A stretch of 64,000 nucleotides of DNA from Paenibacillus sp. JNUCC32 (GCF_014863545.1 NZ_CP062260.1:620001-684000), one strand, 5' to 3'. Positions 44,357 through 55,718 are shown, numbered from the stretch's first letter. Notes: generated from the sequence alone by a model not told the origin. Made by a program: numbers and translations.

Positions 44357-45601
44357 ATGTTACGCTATGATGCTCCAACCGCAGCGGAGGCTGCACAACT
44401 TATGGAACAATACCAGGTCGGTTCGTCTTTCTTCTTCTCATCCCCTCGCAAGACGCTGTTAACGCATGGAGAGTATTCAAGATTGCAGGTTTCCTCGGGT
44501 ACCGGGCACAGAACGCTGCCGGAACGCGTCCGTGAATTGCTGGAATTCGCGAAGCAAGCGGGACGGCGGGATGCCGTTGTTGTTGGCGCCATACCTTTTG
44601 ACATTCAAAAACCGGCCAGTCTGTTTATTCCGCTTTCGGCCCAGTGGCACGATTCCCTTCTATTCTCTGAAGGCGAGGATCCGGAAATGCCCCGAATTTC
44701 CAGTTACAAGGTGCTTTCCGTTCCGGAGTCGACGGCGTTCAAGGAAGGCGTGAACCGGCTGCTGGACCTCATTTCTCAAAAGAAACTCCATAAAGCGGTG
44801 CTTTCCCGAACGCTGGATATCACGCTTCCTCATGCCCTGTCCATTCCACAGATATTGACTCATTTAGCTTATCACCACTCCCATGGCTACACGTTTGCCG
44901 TACCGTTGGCACCCGAATTGTCCCACACTTCAAGCCCGGATGCCGTTGCATCCACCCGGACGCTGTTTGGCGCAAGCCCCGAGCTCTTAATTACGAAGAA
45001 GGGTTCGCGAATCAAAGGAAATCCATTGGCGGGCTCTGCGGCACGAAGCGCCGATCCCGCTGAAGATCAGCGGCGGGCGGCAGCCCTGCTGTCATCCGCC
45101 AAAGACCGATATGAGCATGCCATCGTAATCGATGCCGTGGCATCGGCCTTGCAGCCTTATTGCAGCAAGCTGGAGGTTCCCGCCGAACCTTCGCTCGTAC
45201 AGACCCAAGCCATGTGGCATCTATCCACCGAAATCAATGGCGTCCTGAAGGAGGAATCGGTAACGTCATTGGAGCTTGCCCTGGCGATGCATCCGACGCC
45301 GGCAATCTGCGGCACGCCGACCGATGCGGCCCGGGATGCCATACAAGAGATCGAGCCGTTCGATCGCGGCTTCTACTCGGGAGCCGTCGGTTGGTCGGAT
45401 GCCAACGGGGATGGCGAGTGGGCGGTGACGATTCGCTGCGCAGAAACGGAAGGAACCTTATTGCGGGTGTTCGCAGGTGCAGGAATCGTGACCGGTTCCA
45501 TAGCGGAGGCGGAGCTGGCCGAGACTTCGGCCAAATTCCGCACGATTCTGGCCGCGATGGGTTTGAATGAGCAACAAACAACGATGTTGGAGGAGGAATG
45601 A
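44357..45601 (+). CDS. dhbC: isochorismate synthase
   Basis: 414 residues. Chorismate-binding fold with KLHKAVLSRTLDI, GASPELLITKKGSRIKGNPLAGSAARS in pieces, HPTPAICGTP and FYSGAVGWSDANGDGEW, as in EntC/DhbC. Converts chorismate to isochorismate. ATG with GAGGAG. A 78-base gap after dhbA holds no recognisable promoter. Confidence 0.94.
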   Translation: MLRYDAPTAAEAAQLMEQYQVGSSFFFSSPRKTLLTHGEYSRLQVSSGTGHRTLPERVRELLEFAKQAGRRDAVVVGAIPFDIQKPASLFIPLSAQWHDSLLFSEGEDPEMPRISSYKVLSVPESTAFKEGVNRLLDLISQKKLHKAVLSRTLDITLPHALSIPQILTHLAYHHSHGYTFAVPLAPELSHTSSPDAVASTRTLFGASPELLITKKGSRIKGNPLAGSAARSADPAEDQRRAAALLSSAKDRYEHAIVIDAVASALQPYCSKLEVPAEPSLVQTQAMWHLSTEINGVLKEESVTSLELALAMHPTPAICGTPTDAARDAIQEIEPFDRGFYSGAVGWSDANGDGEWAVTIRCAETEGTLLRVFAGAGIVTGSIAEAELAETSAKFRTILAAMGLNEQQTTMLEEE

Positions 45602-45604
45602 GGA

Positions 45605-47257
45605 ATGTTGGCAGGTTGTAAGGCTTGGCCGGAGGAATTTGCCGCCCGCTACCGGGAGGCAGGCTGCTGGCAGGGCGAAACCTTTGGAGAGCTCTTGCGT
45701 AAACGGGCTGCAGCGCATGGGGAACGGGTTGCGGTCGTGTGCGGCGACCGGCACATAAGCTACGCCGAGCTGGACAACCGGGTGGATCGATTGGCCGCGG
45801 GATTTCTTAAGCTCGGCATTAAGGCACAGGAGCGGGTTATCGTTCAGCTGCCGAATATCGCTTCATTTTTCGATACGATATTCGCGCTGTTCCGGATCGG
45901 AGCGCTTCCCGTCTTCGCTCTGCCCGTTCATCGCCGGAACGAAATCGTATATCTGTGCGGCTTTAGCGACGCCGCCGCGTATATCATTCCCGATATGGAA
46001 ACGGGCTTCGATTATCGCGACCTGGCGGCTCAGGTTCAGGCATCGGTCCCTTCCCTCCGCCATGTCATCGTAGCCGGCGACCCGGGTCCGGGGGCGTTCG
46101 TATCCCTGGACGATTTGTACCTCGATGATTCGGAGCGCTCTTTGTACGGATCAGACGCGGAAGGCCCTGATCCCGGCGATATCGCGTTTCTCCAGCTGTC
46201 GGGCGGGACGACCGGACTGCCGAAGCTCATACCACGAACGCATGACGACTATATTTACAGCTTGCGCATGAGCGCCGAAATCTGCTCGCTGGATAAGGAT
46301 AGCGTTTATTTGGCGGTACTTCCCGTCGCGCATAATTTCCCGCTCAGCTCGCCGGGCGTGCTCGGGACGCTGTATGCCGGAGGCAGGGTTGTTCTTGCCC
46401 GGTCAGCGAGTCCGGATGCGGCATTTCCGCTGATCGCTTCCGAGGGCGTCACGATAGCGGCGGTCGTTCCGCCCCTGGCCATGATTTGGCTTGAAGCGGC
46501 ACCATCCCGTTCCGAAGACCTCTCCAATCTGCAGGTGCTGCAGGTAGGCGGGGCCAAATTCAGTGCGGAGGCGGCCAAACGCGTGCAAACGGTGCTGGGA
46601 TGCAAGCTGCAGCAAGTGTACGGGATGGCGGAAGGCTTGGTGAACTATACCCGGCTGGATGACCCCGAAGACATAACGGTGCATACGCAGGGGCGGCCCA
46701 TGTCCCCTTACGATGAAGTGAAGCTGGTCGATGAGGATGATGTCGAGGTAGCCCCCGGCGAAGTCGGGGAATTGCTGACACGGGGGCCTTATACGATTCG
46801 CGGCTACTATAAAGCGGACAAGCATAACGAAAAGGCTTTTACCACGGACGGCTTCTATCGCACGGGTGACCTTGCCAGCATGACGCCTTCAGGTTACCTG
46901 GTGATCCAAGGCCGTTCCAAGGATCAAATTAACCGAGGGGGGGACAAGGTTGCAGCCGAAGAGGTGGAGAACCATCTGCTTGCCCATCCCAGCGTGCACG
47001 ATGCTGCCGTGGTCGCGATGCCGGACGAGTATCTGGGCGAGCGGACCTGCGCCTTCGTTATCGTTCATCATGGCGCGGTTAGCGGCAATGAGCTGAAGGC
47101 GTTTCTCAGGAATAGAGGGCTCGCTGCGTACAAAATCCCGGATCGGGTGGAGTTTATGGACTCCTTCCCCCACACGGGTGTCGGCAAAGTAAGCAAAAAG
47201 CAGCTGCGGGAGCTCGCGGCTCAGAATCAGGACGCACGGCTGAAACTTTCCAAATAA
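45605..47257 (+). CDS. dhbE: 2,3-dihydroxybenzoate-AMP ligase
   Basis: 550 residues. Stand-alone adenylation enzyme: [16 protein letters not shown] for ATP, YGMAEGL, and [21 protein letters not shown] near the end. Activates 2,3-dihydroxybenzoate and loads the aryl carrier domain of DhbB. Begins three bases after dhbC stops. Serves as the entry point of the siderophore assembly line. Confidence 0.95.
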   Translation: MLAGCKAWPEEFAARYREAGCWQGETFGELLRKRAAAHGERVAVVCGDRHISYAELDNRVDRLAAGFLKLGIKAQERVIVQLPNIASFFDTIFALFRIGALPVFALPVHRRNEIVYLCGFSDAAAYIIPDMETGFDYRDLAAQVQASVPSLRHVIVAGDPGPGAFVSLDDLYLDDSERSLYGSDAEGPDPGDIAFLQLSGGTTGLPKLIPRTHDDYIYSLRMSAEICSLDKDSVYLAVLPVAHNFPLSSPGVLGTLYAGGRVVLARSASPDAAFPLIASEGVTIAAVVPPLAMIWLEAAPSRSEDLSNLQVLQVGGAKFSAEAAKRVQTVLGCKLQQVYGMAEGLVNYTRLDDPEDITVHTQGRPMSPYDEVKLVDEDDVEVAPGEVGELLTRGPYTIRGYYKADKHNEKAFTTDGFYRTGDLASMTPSGYLVIQGRSKDQINRGGDKVAAEEVENHLLAHPSVHDAAVVAMPDEYLGERTCAFVIVHHGAVSGNELKAFLRNRGLAAYKIPDRVEFMDSFPHTGVGKVSKKQLRELAAQNQDARLKLSK

Positions 47258-47278
47258 TATCGAAATGAGGAGATATGG

Positions 47279-48262
47279 ATGGCACTTCCTAAGATTTTAC
47301 CTTATCCCATGCCAGGGGAGACCGACCTGCCCAAGAACAAGGTAGCATGGACGGCGGATCCGAACCGTGCCGTGCTGCTCATCCACGATATGCAGCAATA
47401 TTTCATCGACGCGTTCACGCCTGATCAATCGCCGGTCGTGGAACTGATCGCCCATATTCAGAAGCTGCGTTCCTGCTGCGCGGAGCTTGGCATTCCCGTG
47501 ATCTATTCGGCCCAGCCCGGGGGCCAGGCACCGGAGCAGCGCGGCCTGCTGCAGGATTTCTGGGGATCCGGCATCAACGACGGTCCCTACCAGAAAAAGT
47601 TCGTGGATGCGGTGGCGCCGTCGGAACGGGATATGCTGTTGACCAAATGGAGGTACAGCGCCTTCCAGAAGACCGATCTGCATGAAATCATGCGCGGGCT
47701 CGGCCGCGACCAGCTGATGATCTGCGGGATCTATGCTCACATCGGCTGTCTGTTGACCGCCGGCGAAGCTTTCATGAAAGACATACAGCCGTTCTTCATT
47801 GCGGATGCCCTTGCGGATTTCTCGTTAGAGAAGCACCGTCTGGCACTTGTTTATGCAGCGGAACGCTGCGCCGTTACGCTGACCACGGAACGACTGATCG
47901 CTTCGCTGACTCCAGCGCGTCACCCCGTCTCGGGTCGTTCCGAAGCTCGAACCGGAGAGGGAAGACCCGCAGATGCTGTGGAGGAGCTATCGCCGCTCAC
48001 GCTGCAGACGCTGCGAGAGAACGTAGCGGAATTGCTGCAGGAACGGCCGTCGAGCATCGGCGAGGATGACCATTTGATTGAATACTGGGGACTGGATTCC
48101 ATTCGCATCATGAGTTTGGCCGAGCGCTTCCGGCGCGAGGGCTTGGATATCAGCTTTGTGGAGTTGGCCGAGCAGCCGACACTGGCGGGCTGGTGGGGAT
48201 TGCTGTCGGACAAGCAGAACGTGCGCGTGTCACCGCCCAATTATGATTACTATACGGTGTAA
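47279..48262 (+). CDS. dhbB: isochorismatase with aryl carrier domain
   Basis: 327 residues. N-terminal isochorismatase (about 1-215) with [10 protein letters not shown] and [11 protein letters not shown]-terminal aryl carrier protein (about 240-315) with phosphopantetheine site Ser274 in WGLDSIRIM. Makes the dihydrodiol and then carries dihydroxybenzoate to DhbF. A Ser/Arg/Gly linker joins the two parts. RBS GAGGAG. Confidence 0.95.
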   Translation: MALPKILPYPMPGETDLPKNKVAWTADPNRAVLLIHDMQQYFIDAFTPDQSPVVELIAHIQKLRSCCAELGIPVIYSAQPGGQAPEQRGLLQDFWGSGINDGPYQKKFVDAVAPSERDMLLTKWRYSAFQKTDLHEIMRGLGRDQLMICGIYAHIGCLLTAGEAFMKDIQPFFIADALADFSLEKHRLALVYAAERCAVTLTTERLIASLTPARHPVSGRSEARTGEGRPADAVEELSPLTLQTLRENVAELLQERPSSIGEDDHLIEYWGLDSIRIMSLAERFRREGLDISFVELAEQPTLAGWWGLLSDKQNVRVSPPNYDYYTV

Positions 48263-48277
48263 AAGGAGGGAATTCGT

Positions 48278-51200
48278 ATGCTTGAGCAAAAGAGGGAGCG
48301 CTGGTCCCTGTCCGGAGCGCAGCTGGGGATATGGTATGCCCAGCAGCTGGACCCCGACAATCCGATATTCAACACGGCGGAATGCATTGAGATTCGAGGA
48401 CCTGTAGATCCGGTTCTCTTCGAGAAGGCCTTGCGCCAGGTGGTGGGGGAGGCCGATGCCCTGTTTGCCCGCTTCGGCGAAGATGCGGACGGTCCTTGGC
48501 AGTCGATCGATCCGTCTCCTGACTGGCCTCTGCACGTGATGGATGTCAGCGGGAAGGTGGATCCTCATCTTGCTGCCCGAAGCTGGATGGAGCATGACCT
48601 TGCCCAAGCTATCGATCTAAGCCAAGGACCGCTGTTTACGGAGGCGCTGTTCAAGCTCGCCGCCGATCGCTACTATTGGTACCAACGCATCCATCATATC
48701 GCGATCGACGGGTTCGGCGTATCGCTTCTGCTGCAAAAAGTTTCCGAGGTCTACACGGACTTAACGGGCGGGGACACATCCGGCATAGGCCCGTTCGGCA
48801 GGTTCCGGACGATCCTGGAAGAAGATGCGTCATACCGCATGTCGCAACAGCTCGACTCGGATCGCCAATTCTGGCTGCAGCGCTTTGCCGATGAGCCGGA
48901 GGTGGTCAGCTTAGGGGGACAGGCGCAGCGTTCGGCGCGGAGCTTCCTGCGCCGTTCGGCGCAGCTCCCGGCATCTTCAATGCAACGCTTGCAGGCGGCA
49001 GCGCAAGCTGCAGGGACAAGCTGGCCGGATGCGATTGCGGCTGCTGCGGCTCTATATGTCCATCGTATAACAGGCGCCGAGGAGGTTGTGCTTGGATTGC
49101 CGGTGATGTGCCGCTTAGGCTCGTCATCCATCCGCATTCCGGGCATGGTCATGAATTTGCTCCCGCTCCGGGTGCGCGTCAGGCCCGATATGACCCTGAT
49201 CGATCTGCTGCGGCAGGTCGCACGGGAGAATCGCGAAATCAAGCGGCATCAGCGCTACAGGCATCAAGACATCCGGCGTGATCTCAAGCTGCTTGCGGAC
49301 AACCGCAGGTTATTCGGACCGCTCGTGAATGTGATGCCTTTTGCGGAAGAATTGAATGTTGGCGGTTTCCGAGGCAGCGTCCGCAATCTTGCGTCCGGTC
49401 CCGTGGATGATTTGACGATGAACGTGTACGGCGGATTGGGCGGGCACGGGCTGAGAATCGACATGGATGCCAATCCGCAGATTTACGGCGCAGATGAGTT
49501 AGAGTCCCATTTACAACGCTATTTGTATCTGCTGGACAGCCTTGCCGAAGCGGAGGCGAATGATCCCGTCGGGGGCTTGGACTATATTTTACCGGACGAA
49601 CGCGAGAAGGTGCTCGTTCAGTGGAACGATACGACCCGCGCCTTGCCGCAGATCAGCGTGCCGCAATTATTCGAGGAGCAGGCTGCGCGTACGCCGCAGG
49701 CGGAAGCCGTCATATGCGAAGGGCTATCCGTTCGTTACGAGGACCTGAACAGACAGGCGAATCGCCTGGCCCGCTTGCTGATTGCCCGGGAAATAGGGCC
49801 TGAGCGAATCGTTGCCCTGTCGCTGCCACGGTCGGTGGATATGCTTGTTGCCATCCTCGCCGTTCATAAGGCCGGGGCGGCATACTTACCATTGGATCCG
49901 GACTATCCGGATGATCGGATCGCTTATATGCTTGCCGATGCCAACCCGGCATGCTTGATAACGACCCGGCAGCTAACTGAACATTTCGCGGCTGTCATGG
50001 AAGATAAGGACGTAATCTTGTTGGATGCCGCGGCTACCCTTCAGCGATTGGAGCAGCAGGCCTTTCATAATCCTGTCGATGCTGATCGCGTACGTCCACT
50101 GCTGCCGCTTCACCCGTCCTACGTTATTTATACTTCCGGATCAACCGGCCGACCCAAGGGGGTCATGCTCACGTTCGAAGGCCTTGCCAATCTGCTGTCG
50201 GATATGCGCGAGCGTTTGGGCATCGGGGAGCGGGACCGCTGGCTGTCGGTCACCACGATGTCATTCGATATCTCGGTCATGGAGATGCTGCTGCCCCTGG
50301 CATGCGGTTCGACGCTCGACATCGTGATGCGGGATACCATTCTCGACGCAGCGGCGCTCATACGACGAATTCGGGAGACGAGAACCACCATCATGCAGGC
50401 GACCCCGACGTTATGGCAGTCGATTGTCGCTTGCCGCCCAGGGAAATTTGAGCGGCTCAAAGTCATTACCGGGGGCGAGGCGCTGCCGGTCGGTCTTAAG
50501 CTTGCGCTTCAGGACCTGAACTGCGAAGTAAACAATCAATATGGTCCGACGGAGACAACGATTTATTCGACGGCGGCAAAACTCGATCAAGCACCAGAAA
50601 AGCCATCCATCGGAGGACCGCTGTGGAATACGAGACTGTATGTGCTCGATTCTTCGCTCTCACCGGTTCCGCCAGGCGTAACGGGCGAGCTGTACATTGC
50701 GGGCTTGGGGCTTGGCCGGGGGTACTTGGGAAGACCCGACTTGACGGCGGATCGGTTTGTCGCGGATCCTTACGGCCCCCCGGGATCCCGGATGTATCGA
50801 ACTGGCGACCTTGCCCGCTGGCAGGAGAAAGGCTGGATCGATTATTTGGGACGCGCCGACCATCAGATCAAGCTGCGCGGCTTCCGGATCGAGACCGGCG
50901 AGATCGAGTCCGTGCTTGCGGCTCATCCGGCAGTGGAGCAGGCATTTGTCATGGTTCGCGAGGATCGGGTCGGAGATCGCCGGCTTGTGGCTTATATCGT
51001 TCCGTCGTCAGACTGGCCACATCCTATCGGTTTGGCAGATTTACGGAGTTATGCCGCAGAGAAACTGGCGGAGTATATGGTGCCGTCTGTCATCGCAGCC
51101 CTTGAAGCGCTGCCGCTCACGCCGAACAAGAAGGTGGATCGCAAAGCGCTTCCCGTGCCTGATGTCCGGCTGGCGGCCGGGCGTATGCCGCGAACGCCGC

Positions 51201-54200
51201 AAGAGGAGATGCTTTGCACGATTTTTGGCGAGGTGCTGGGCTTGCCAAGGGTTACCATCGACGATGATTTCTTCGAGCTTGGCGGTCATTCCCTGTTAGC
51301 CGGCCGGGTCATGGTCCGTATCCGGGAAGCATTCGGCGCAGAGCTAAGCATTGGCAGCCTGTTCGAAGCGTCAACGGCCGCGAGTCTCGTCAAGCGGCTC
51401 GATCATGCGCAAGCAGCCAGACAGGCCGTGCGTCCCGCGGCAAGAGGCGGGCGCTTGCCGTTGTCGTTTGCGCAGCAGCGGTTATGGTTTTTATATCGGT
51501 TGGAGGGTCCGAGCCCAACCTATAATATTCCTCTTGTGGCCCGCTTGTCGGGTGACCTCGATCTGGCATCGCTGCGTATGGCACTGAGGGATGTAGTGGC
51601 TCGGCATGAGTCGCTGCGCACGGTGTATCCTGAACACGACGGGGCTTCGTATCAGCGCATTTTGGATGCCGAGAGGGCCCGGCCGGAGCTAATGGTAACC
51701 GAGATCCGCGAAGCGGAGCTTGCGGATCGATTGGCCGATGCCGTCAGGTACCGTTTCGAGCTTGCAGCCGAAACTTCCCTTCGGGCAGAGCTGTTCAAGC
51801 TGGGCGATCGAGAGTTTGTCCTGCTGTTGCTGCTGCATCATATCGCCGGAGACGGCTGGTCGCTTACCCCGTTGACGCGGGATCTAGCGGATGCCTACGC
51901 GGCAAGGTGCCTGGGGAGCGAGCCGACATGGACTCCGTTACCGGTACAATATGCGGATTATGCCATGTGGCAGCAGAAGCTGTTTGGCCGCTCGGGCGAC
52001 GAGAACAGCCTGATTGACCGCCAGCTGGAATATTGGACCGAAGCGCTTTCCGGCTTGCCGGAGCAATTGGAGCTGCCTACCGACTTTCCACGGCCCGCCG
52101 TGGCCAGCTATCAGGGCGGCAGCGTGCCGTTTTCGATATCCCGTGAGCTGCATCAGCAATTGAATGGGCTCGCGCAGAGCAACAGGGCGACTTTATTCAT
52201 GGTATTTCAGTCCGCGATGGCTGCGCTGTTTACGAAGCTGGGTGCAGGTACGGACATTCCGATCGGTAGCCCCGTATCGGGTCGGAATGACGACAATCTG
52301 GATCATTTAATCGGTTTCTTCATCAATACCCTTGTGTTTCGCGTGGATACGTCGAACGACCCGACGTTCGATGAGCTGCTGCAACGGGTGCGGGAAAAGA
52401 GCTTGGCAGCCTTCGAGCATCAGGACGTGCCGTTCGAGCGGCTTGTCGAGACGCTGAATCCTCCGCGTTCCCGGGCGAGACATCCACTCTTCCAAGTGAT
52501 GCTGGTGCTGCAGAACACGCCGGAAACTTCGCTTGAGCTTCCGGGAATCAGCTCGAAGCTGCAGCTGCAAAACGTGGGCACTTCGAAGTTCGACTTAACC
52601 TTCGAACTGACCGAGCGGCGGGATCAAACCGGCGAGCCGGACGGAGTGGACGGCTTCATTGAATTCAGCTCGGATTTGTTTGAGCGCGGGACGGCGGAAG
52701 CGATGGCGGAACGATACGTGCGCGTATTGGAAAGTGCTGTCGTTGAACCAAGTAAAACCATCAGCAAACTGGATATTCTAACCGTTGATGAACAGGAGGA
52801 GATTCGTCGACAATGGAGCGCGCCGCTGCCAGTCACCGAGCAGGCAACTTTGTCCGAGCGGTTTGAAGCGCAGGTCAGCCGCTCGCCTCAATCGGTCGCG
52901 ATTGTCCATGACGGCCAGTCTATGAGTTATGAGGAGCTGAACGAGCGAGCCAACCGGCTTGCCCATTTCTTGATTGCCTCCGGCGTCGGTACGGAGCAGA
53001 TCGTAGCTCTCGCGCTGCCGCGTTCGGTGGATATGGTCGTCTGCATTCTAGCCGTGCTTAAAGCGGGGGCCGCTTACCTGCCTCTGGATCCGGAGTATCC
53101 GGAGGATCGATTGGCTTACATGTTGGAGAATGCTTGTCCGGTATGCATCATGACGAGCGTTCACGTGATGGATCAGCTGCCGAGTTTCGGACGATGGCTG
53201 CGCGTTGTCATCGATGGACCTGAAGAGGCTATGCAATGGCAGGGTTATTCCAAGGAGAATCCAAGCGACCGTGAGCGTCTTGGACGGCTTATGCCGCAGA
53301 ATGCCGCTTATATCATTTATACCTCCGGTTCCACAGGCAAACCGAAGGGCGTGCTGGTGCCGCATCAGAATGTCGTCCGGCTATTCGATTCCACCCGGCA
53401 TTGGTTCCAGTTTAATGAAACCGATGTATGGACCTTGTTCCATTCGTATGCCTTCGATTTCTCGGTGTGGGAAATATGGGGGCCGCTCTTGTACGGCGGC
53501 CGGCTGGTCGTGGTTCCGCATACGGTCAGCCGTTCGCCTGAAGAGATTATAGGCTTGCTGGTCCGGGAAGGCGTGACCGTGCTGAATCAGACGCCGTCGG
53601 CGTTCTATCCTTTGATTCAGGCGGATCGGGAGCAGCCGGAGACGGGTCGGCAGTTGTCGCTAAGGTACGTTGTGTTCGGAGGCGAAGCCTTGGAGCTTGG
53701 CCGGCTTACGGATTGGTATCGGCGCCATGCCGACGATGCCCCGCGTCTGATCAACATGTACGGCATAACGGAAACAACCGTGCATGTCAGCTACATGGAG
53801 CTGAACCGAAACCTGGCGCTCCCGGGAGCCGGCAGCCTGATCGGCGAAGCGATCCCGGATCTGCGGGTGTACGTGCTCGATGACAGGCTTCAGCCCGTTC
53901 CGTATGGCGTCATCGGGGAAATGTATGTCGCCGGCGCAGGATTGGCGCGCGGGTACTGGGGACGTCCCGACCTTACCGCCGACCGGTTCGTGGCGGACCC
54001 ATACGGCCCGCCGGGGACAAGAATGTACCGAACCGGCGATTTGGCGAGACGTTTTGCCGACGGCACGCTGGATTATTTGGGACGGTCCGACCATCAGGTG
54101 AAGATACGCGGCTTCCGGATCGAGCTTGGCGAAATCGAATCGGTCCTCGTGCGTCATGAGGCACTCTCGCAGGCGGCAGTCATCGTGCGTGAGGATCAGC

Positions 54201-55507
54201 CCGGAGACCAGCGGCTTGCGGCTTATGTCGTCGGCAATACAGGTGAATCGCCTTCGGGTACGGAGCTGCGCCGCTATGCCGCTTCGCTGCTTCCTGATTA
54301 CATGGTTCCATGGGCCTTCGTCATGATGGACAAGCTGCCGCTTACGCCTAACGGAAAGCTGGATCGCAAAGCGCTGCCGGCCCCCGATATGTCGCCGGAT
54401 GCGGTTGGGCGCAATCCGCGAACTCCGCAGGAGGAAGTGTTATGCGAGCTGTTTGCCGAAATCCTCGGCGCCAAGCGGGTCGGCATCGATGACAGCTTTT
54501 TCGAGCTCGGCGGTCACTCTTTATTGGCGGTCCGGCTCATCAGCCGGGTTCGCGAAGCGCTCGGCAAAGAATTGAGCATTGCAGCATTGTTCGAAGCACC
54601 GACGGTAGCGGGGCTAGTCGACAAGCTTGAGATGGGCGGCGGGAACAGCGCGCTGCAGGTCGTGCTTCCGCTTCGGTCGCATGGAGATCAAACCCCGCTG
54701 TTCTGCGTGCATCCGGCAGGAGGATTAAGCTGGTGCTACGCCGGTTTGATGAAGCATCTCGGCATGAATTATCCGATTTACGGCTTGCAGGCAAGGGGCA
54801 TTGCCCATGCGGAGGAGCTGCCGGGATCGCTGGAAGAGATGACGGCAGACTACATCGGCCATATCCGCTCCCTACAGCCAGCGGGTCCATATCGGCTGCT
54901 CGGCTGGTCCTTGGGCGGCAATGTCGCTCAGTCGATTGCGGTACATCTGCAGGAAGCGGGTGAGGACATTGAATTGCTCGCCATATTGGATGCTTATCCG
55001 AGCCATTATTTGCCGATCAAGGAAAAACCCGACGAAGACGAGGCTTTGACCGCGCTGCTGGCGCTTGGAGGCTTCGACAGGGAGAGCATTGAAGCGGGGC
55101 TTGGAGACGCGCCGTTAACCATAACGGCTGCCCTTGAACTGCTGCGTAACGAGAGCAGCGCGCTCTCGTCCCTTGAGGAAGAAACGATCATGAATCTGAA
55201 GACGACCTATGAAAATTCGGTTCAACTGCTAAAGGCTTACGTTCCGAAGCGGTTTGAGGGAGATATGTTATTCTTTCACTCCACGATCATCCCGGATTGG
55301 TTTGACCCCATCGACCCGGAGATGTGGGAGCCTTACGTAGGCGGCAAAATCGAGCGGCACGATATCGAATGCCGTCATAAGGATTTATGCCAGCCGGGAC
55401 CTCTGGATGAGATCGGCAAGACGATTCTAAACAAGCTTGAAGAAATGGCATCTAAAACAGAGACAACGAGGGACAGGAGGGAACTGATCTATGACCAATC
55501 CTTTTGA
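48278..55507 (+). CDS. dhbF: dimodular siderophore nonribosomal peptide synthetase
   Basis: 2409 residues, C-A-T-C-A-T-TE, like DhbF of B. subtilis. C1 has HHIAIDG (139-145), A1 has the TSGSTGRPKG loop near 620, T1 has Ser1005 in GGHSLLAGR; C2 has HHIAGDG (1187-1193), A2 TSGSTGKPKG near 1682, T2 Ser2081 in GGHSLLAVR; TE has GWSLGG with Ser2211. Aligned by eye to the Phe-activating GrsA pocket, A1 reads D-I-M-Q-I-G-Q-I-Y-K and A2 reads D-F-W-N-V-G-M-V-H-K. A2 fits threonine. A1 differs from the DhbF glycine code D-I-L-Q-L-G-L-I-W-K at four places. Builds a trimeric lactone of DHB-Xaa-Thr. Confidence 0.95.
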   Translation: MLEQKRERWSLSGAQLGIWYAQQLDPDNPIFNTAECIEIRGPVDPVLFEKALRQVVGEADALFARFGEDADGPWQSIDPSPDWPLHVMDVSGKVDPHLAARSWMEHDLAQAIDLSQGPLFTEALFKLAADRYYWYQRIHHIAIDGFGVSLLLQKVSEVYTDLTGGDTSGIGPFGRFRTILEEDASYRMSQQLDSDRQFWLQRFADEPEVVSLGGQAQRSARSFLRRSAQLPASSMQRLQAAAQAAGTSWPDAIAAAAALYVHRITGAEEVVLGLPVMCRLGSSSIRIPGMVMNLLPLRVRVRPDMTLIDLLRQVARENREIKRHQRYRHQDIRRDLKLLADNRRLFGPLVNVMPFAEELNVGGFRGSVRNLASGPVDDLTMNVYGGLGGHGLRIDMDANPQIYGADELESHLQRYLYLLDSLAEAEANDPVGGLDYILPDEREKVLVQWNDTTRALPQISVPQLFEEQAARTPQAEAVICEGLSVRYEDLNRQANRLARLLIAREIGPERIVALSLPRSVDMLVAILAVHKAGAAYLPLDPDYPDDRIAYMLADANPACLITTRQLTEHFAAVMEDKDVILLDAAATLQRLEQQAFHNPVDADRVRPLLPLHPSYVIYTSGSTGRPKGVMLTFEGLANLLSDMRERLGIGERDRWLSVTTMSFDISVMEMLLPLACGSTLDIVMRDTILDAAALIRRIRETRTTIMQATPTLWQSIVACRPGKFERLKVITGGEALPVGLKLALQDLNCEVNNQYGPTETTIYSTAAKLDQAPEKPSIGGPLWNTRLYVLDSSLSPVPPGVTGELYIAGLGLGRGYLGRPDLTADRFVADPYGPPGSRMYRTGDLARWQEKGWIDYLGRADHQIKLRGFRIETGEIESVLAAHPAVEQAFVMVREDRVGDRRLVAYIVPSSDWPHPIGLADLRSYAAEKLAEYMVPSVIAALEALPLTPNKKVDRKALPVPDVRLAAGRMPRTPQEEMLCTIFGEVLGLPRVTIDDDFFELGGHSLLAGRVMVRIREAFGAELSIGSLFEASTAASLVKRLDHAQAARQAVRPAARGGRLPLSFAQQRLWFLYRLEGPSPTYNIPLVARLSGDLDLASLRMALRDVVARHESLRTVYPEHDGASYQRILDAERARPELMVTEIREAELADRLADAVRYRFELAAETSLRAELFKLGDREFVLLLLLHHIAGDGWSLTPLTRDLADAYAARCLGSEPTWTPLPVQYADYAMWQQKLFGRSGDENSLIDRQLEYWTEALSGLPEQLELPTDFPRPAVASYQGGSVPFSISRELHQQLNGLAQSNRATLFMVFQSAMAALFTKLGAGTDIPIGSPVSGRNDDNLDHLIGFFINTLVFRVDTSNDPTFDELLQRVREKSLAAFEHQDVPFERLVETLNPPRSRARHPLFQVMLVLQNTPETSLELPGISSKLQLQNVGTSKFDLTFELTERRDQTGEPDGVDGFIEFSSDLFERGTAEAMAERYVRVLESAVVEPSKTISKLDILTVDEQEEIRRQWSAPLPVTEQATLSERFEAQVSRSPQSVAIVHDGQSMSYEELNERANRLAHFLIASGVGTEQIVALALPRSVDMVVCILAVLKAGAAYLPLDPEYPEDRLAYMLENACPVCIMTSVHVMDQLPSFGRWLRVVIDGPEEAMQWQGYSKENPSDRERLGRLMPQNAAYIIYTSGSTGKPKGVLVPHQNVVRLFDSTRHWFQFNETDVWTLFHSYAFDFSVWEIWGPLLYGGRLVVVPHTVSRSPEEIIGLLVREGVTVLNQTPSAFYPLIQADREQPETGRQLSLRYVVFGGEALELGRLTDWYRRHADDAPRLINMYGITETTVHVSYMELNRNLALPGAGSLIGEAIPDLRVYVLDDRLQPVPYGVIGEMYVAGAGLARGYWGRPDLTADRFVADPYGPPGTRMYRTGDLARRFADGTLDYLGRSDHQVKIRGFRIELGEIESVLVRHEALSQAAVIVREDQPGDQRLAAYVVGNTGESPSGTELRRYAASLLPDYMVPWAFVMMDKLPLTPNGKLDRKALPAPDMSPDAVGRNPRTPQEEVLCELFAEILGAKRVGIDDSFFELGGHSLLAVRLISRVREALGKELSIAALFEAPTVAGLVDKLEMGGGNSALQVVLPLRSHGDQTPLFCVHPAGGLSWCYAGLMKHLGMNYPIYGLQARGIAHAEELPGSLEEMTADYIGHIRSLQPAGPYRLLGWSLGGNVAQSIAVHLQEAGEDIELLAILDAYPSHYLPIKEKPDEDEALTALLALGGFDRESIEAGLGDAPLTITAALELLRNESSALSSLEEETIMNLKTTYENSVQLLKAYVPKRFEGDMLFFHSTIIPDWFDPIDPEMWEPYVGGKIERHDIECRHKDLCQPGPLDEIGKTILNKLEEMASKTETTRDRRELIYDQSF

Positions 55508-55718
55508 GCAAGCCGGCGGCAAGTTTCTTGTACTGATGAACCATGAGGGCCAATATTCGCTCTGGCCGGCGTTCGCGGCTATTCCGGCCGGCTGGAACCA
55601 GGTTCTCGGACTTAGCACGCGGGAGGAATGCGTCGCCTATATCAACGAGAACTGGGTCGATTTACGGCCGCGGAGCTTGTATGCCGATGCGGGAGCAATT
55701 CCGGAATCCGGACCATGA
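55491..55718 (+). CDS. MbtH-like protein
   Basis: 75 residues with the family pattern NHEGQYSLWP, PAGWNQV and NWVDLRPRSL. These small proteins bind and activate NRPS adenylation domains. It overlaps dhbF by 17 bases, with AGGAGGG upstream of its ATG, so it is coupled to the synthetase it should serve. Confidence 0.95.
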   Translation: MTNPFEQAGGKFLVLMNHEGQYSLWPAFAAIPAGWNQVLGLSTREECVAYINENWVDLRPRSLYADAGAIPESGP

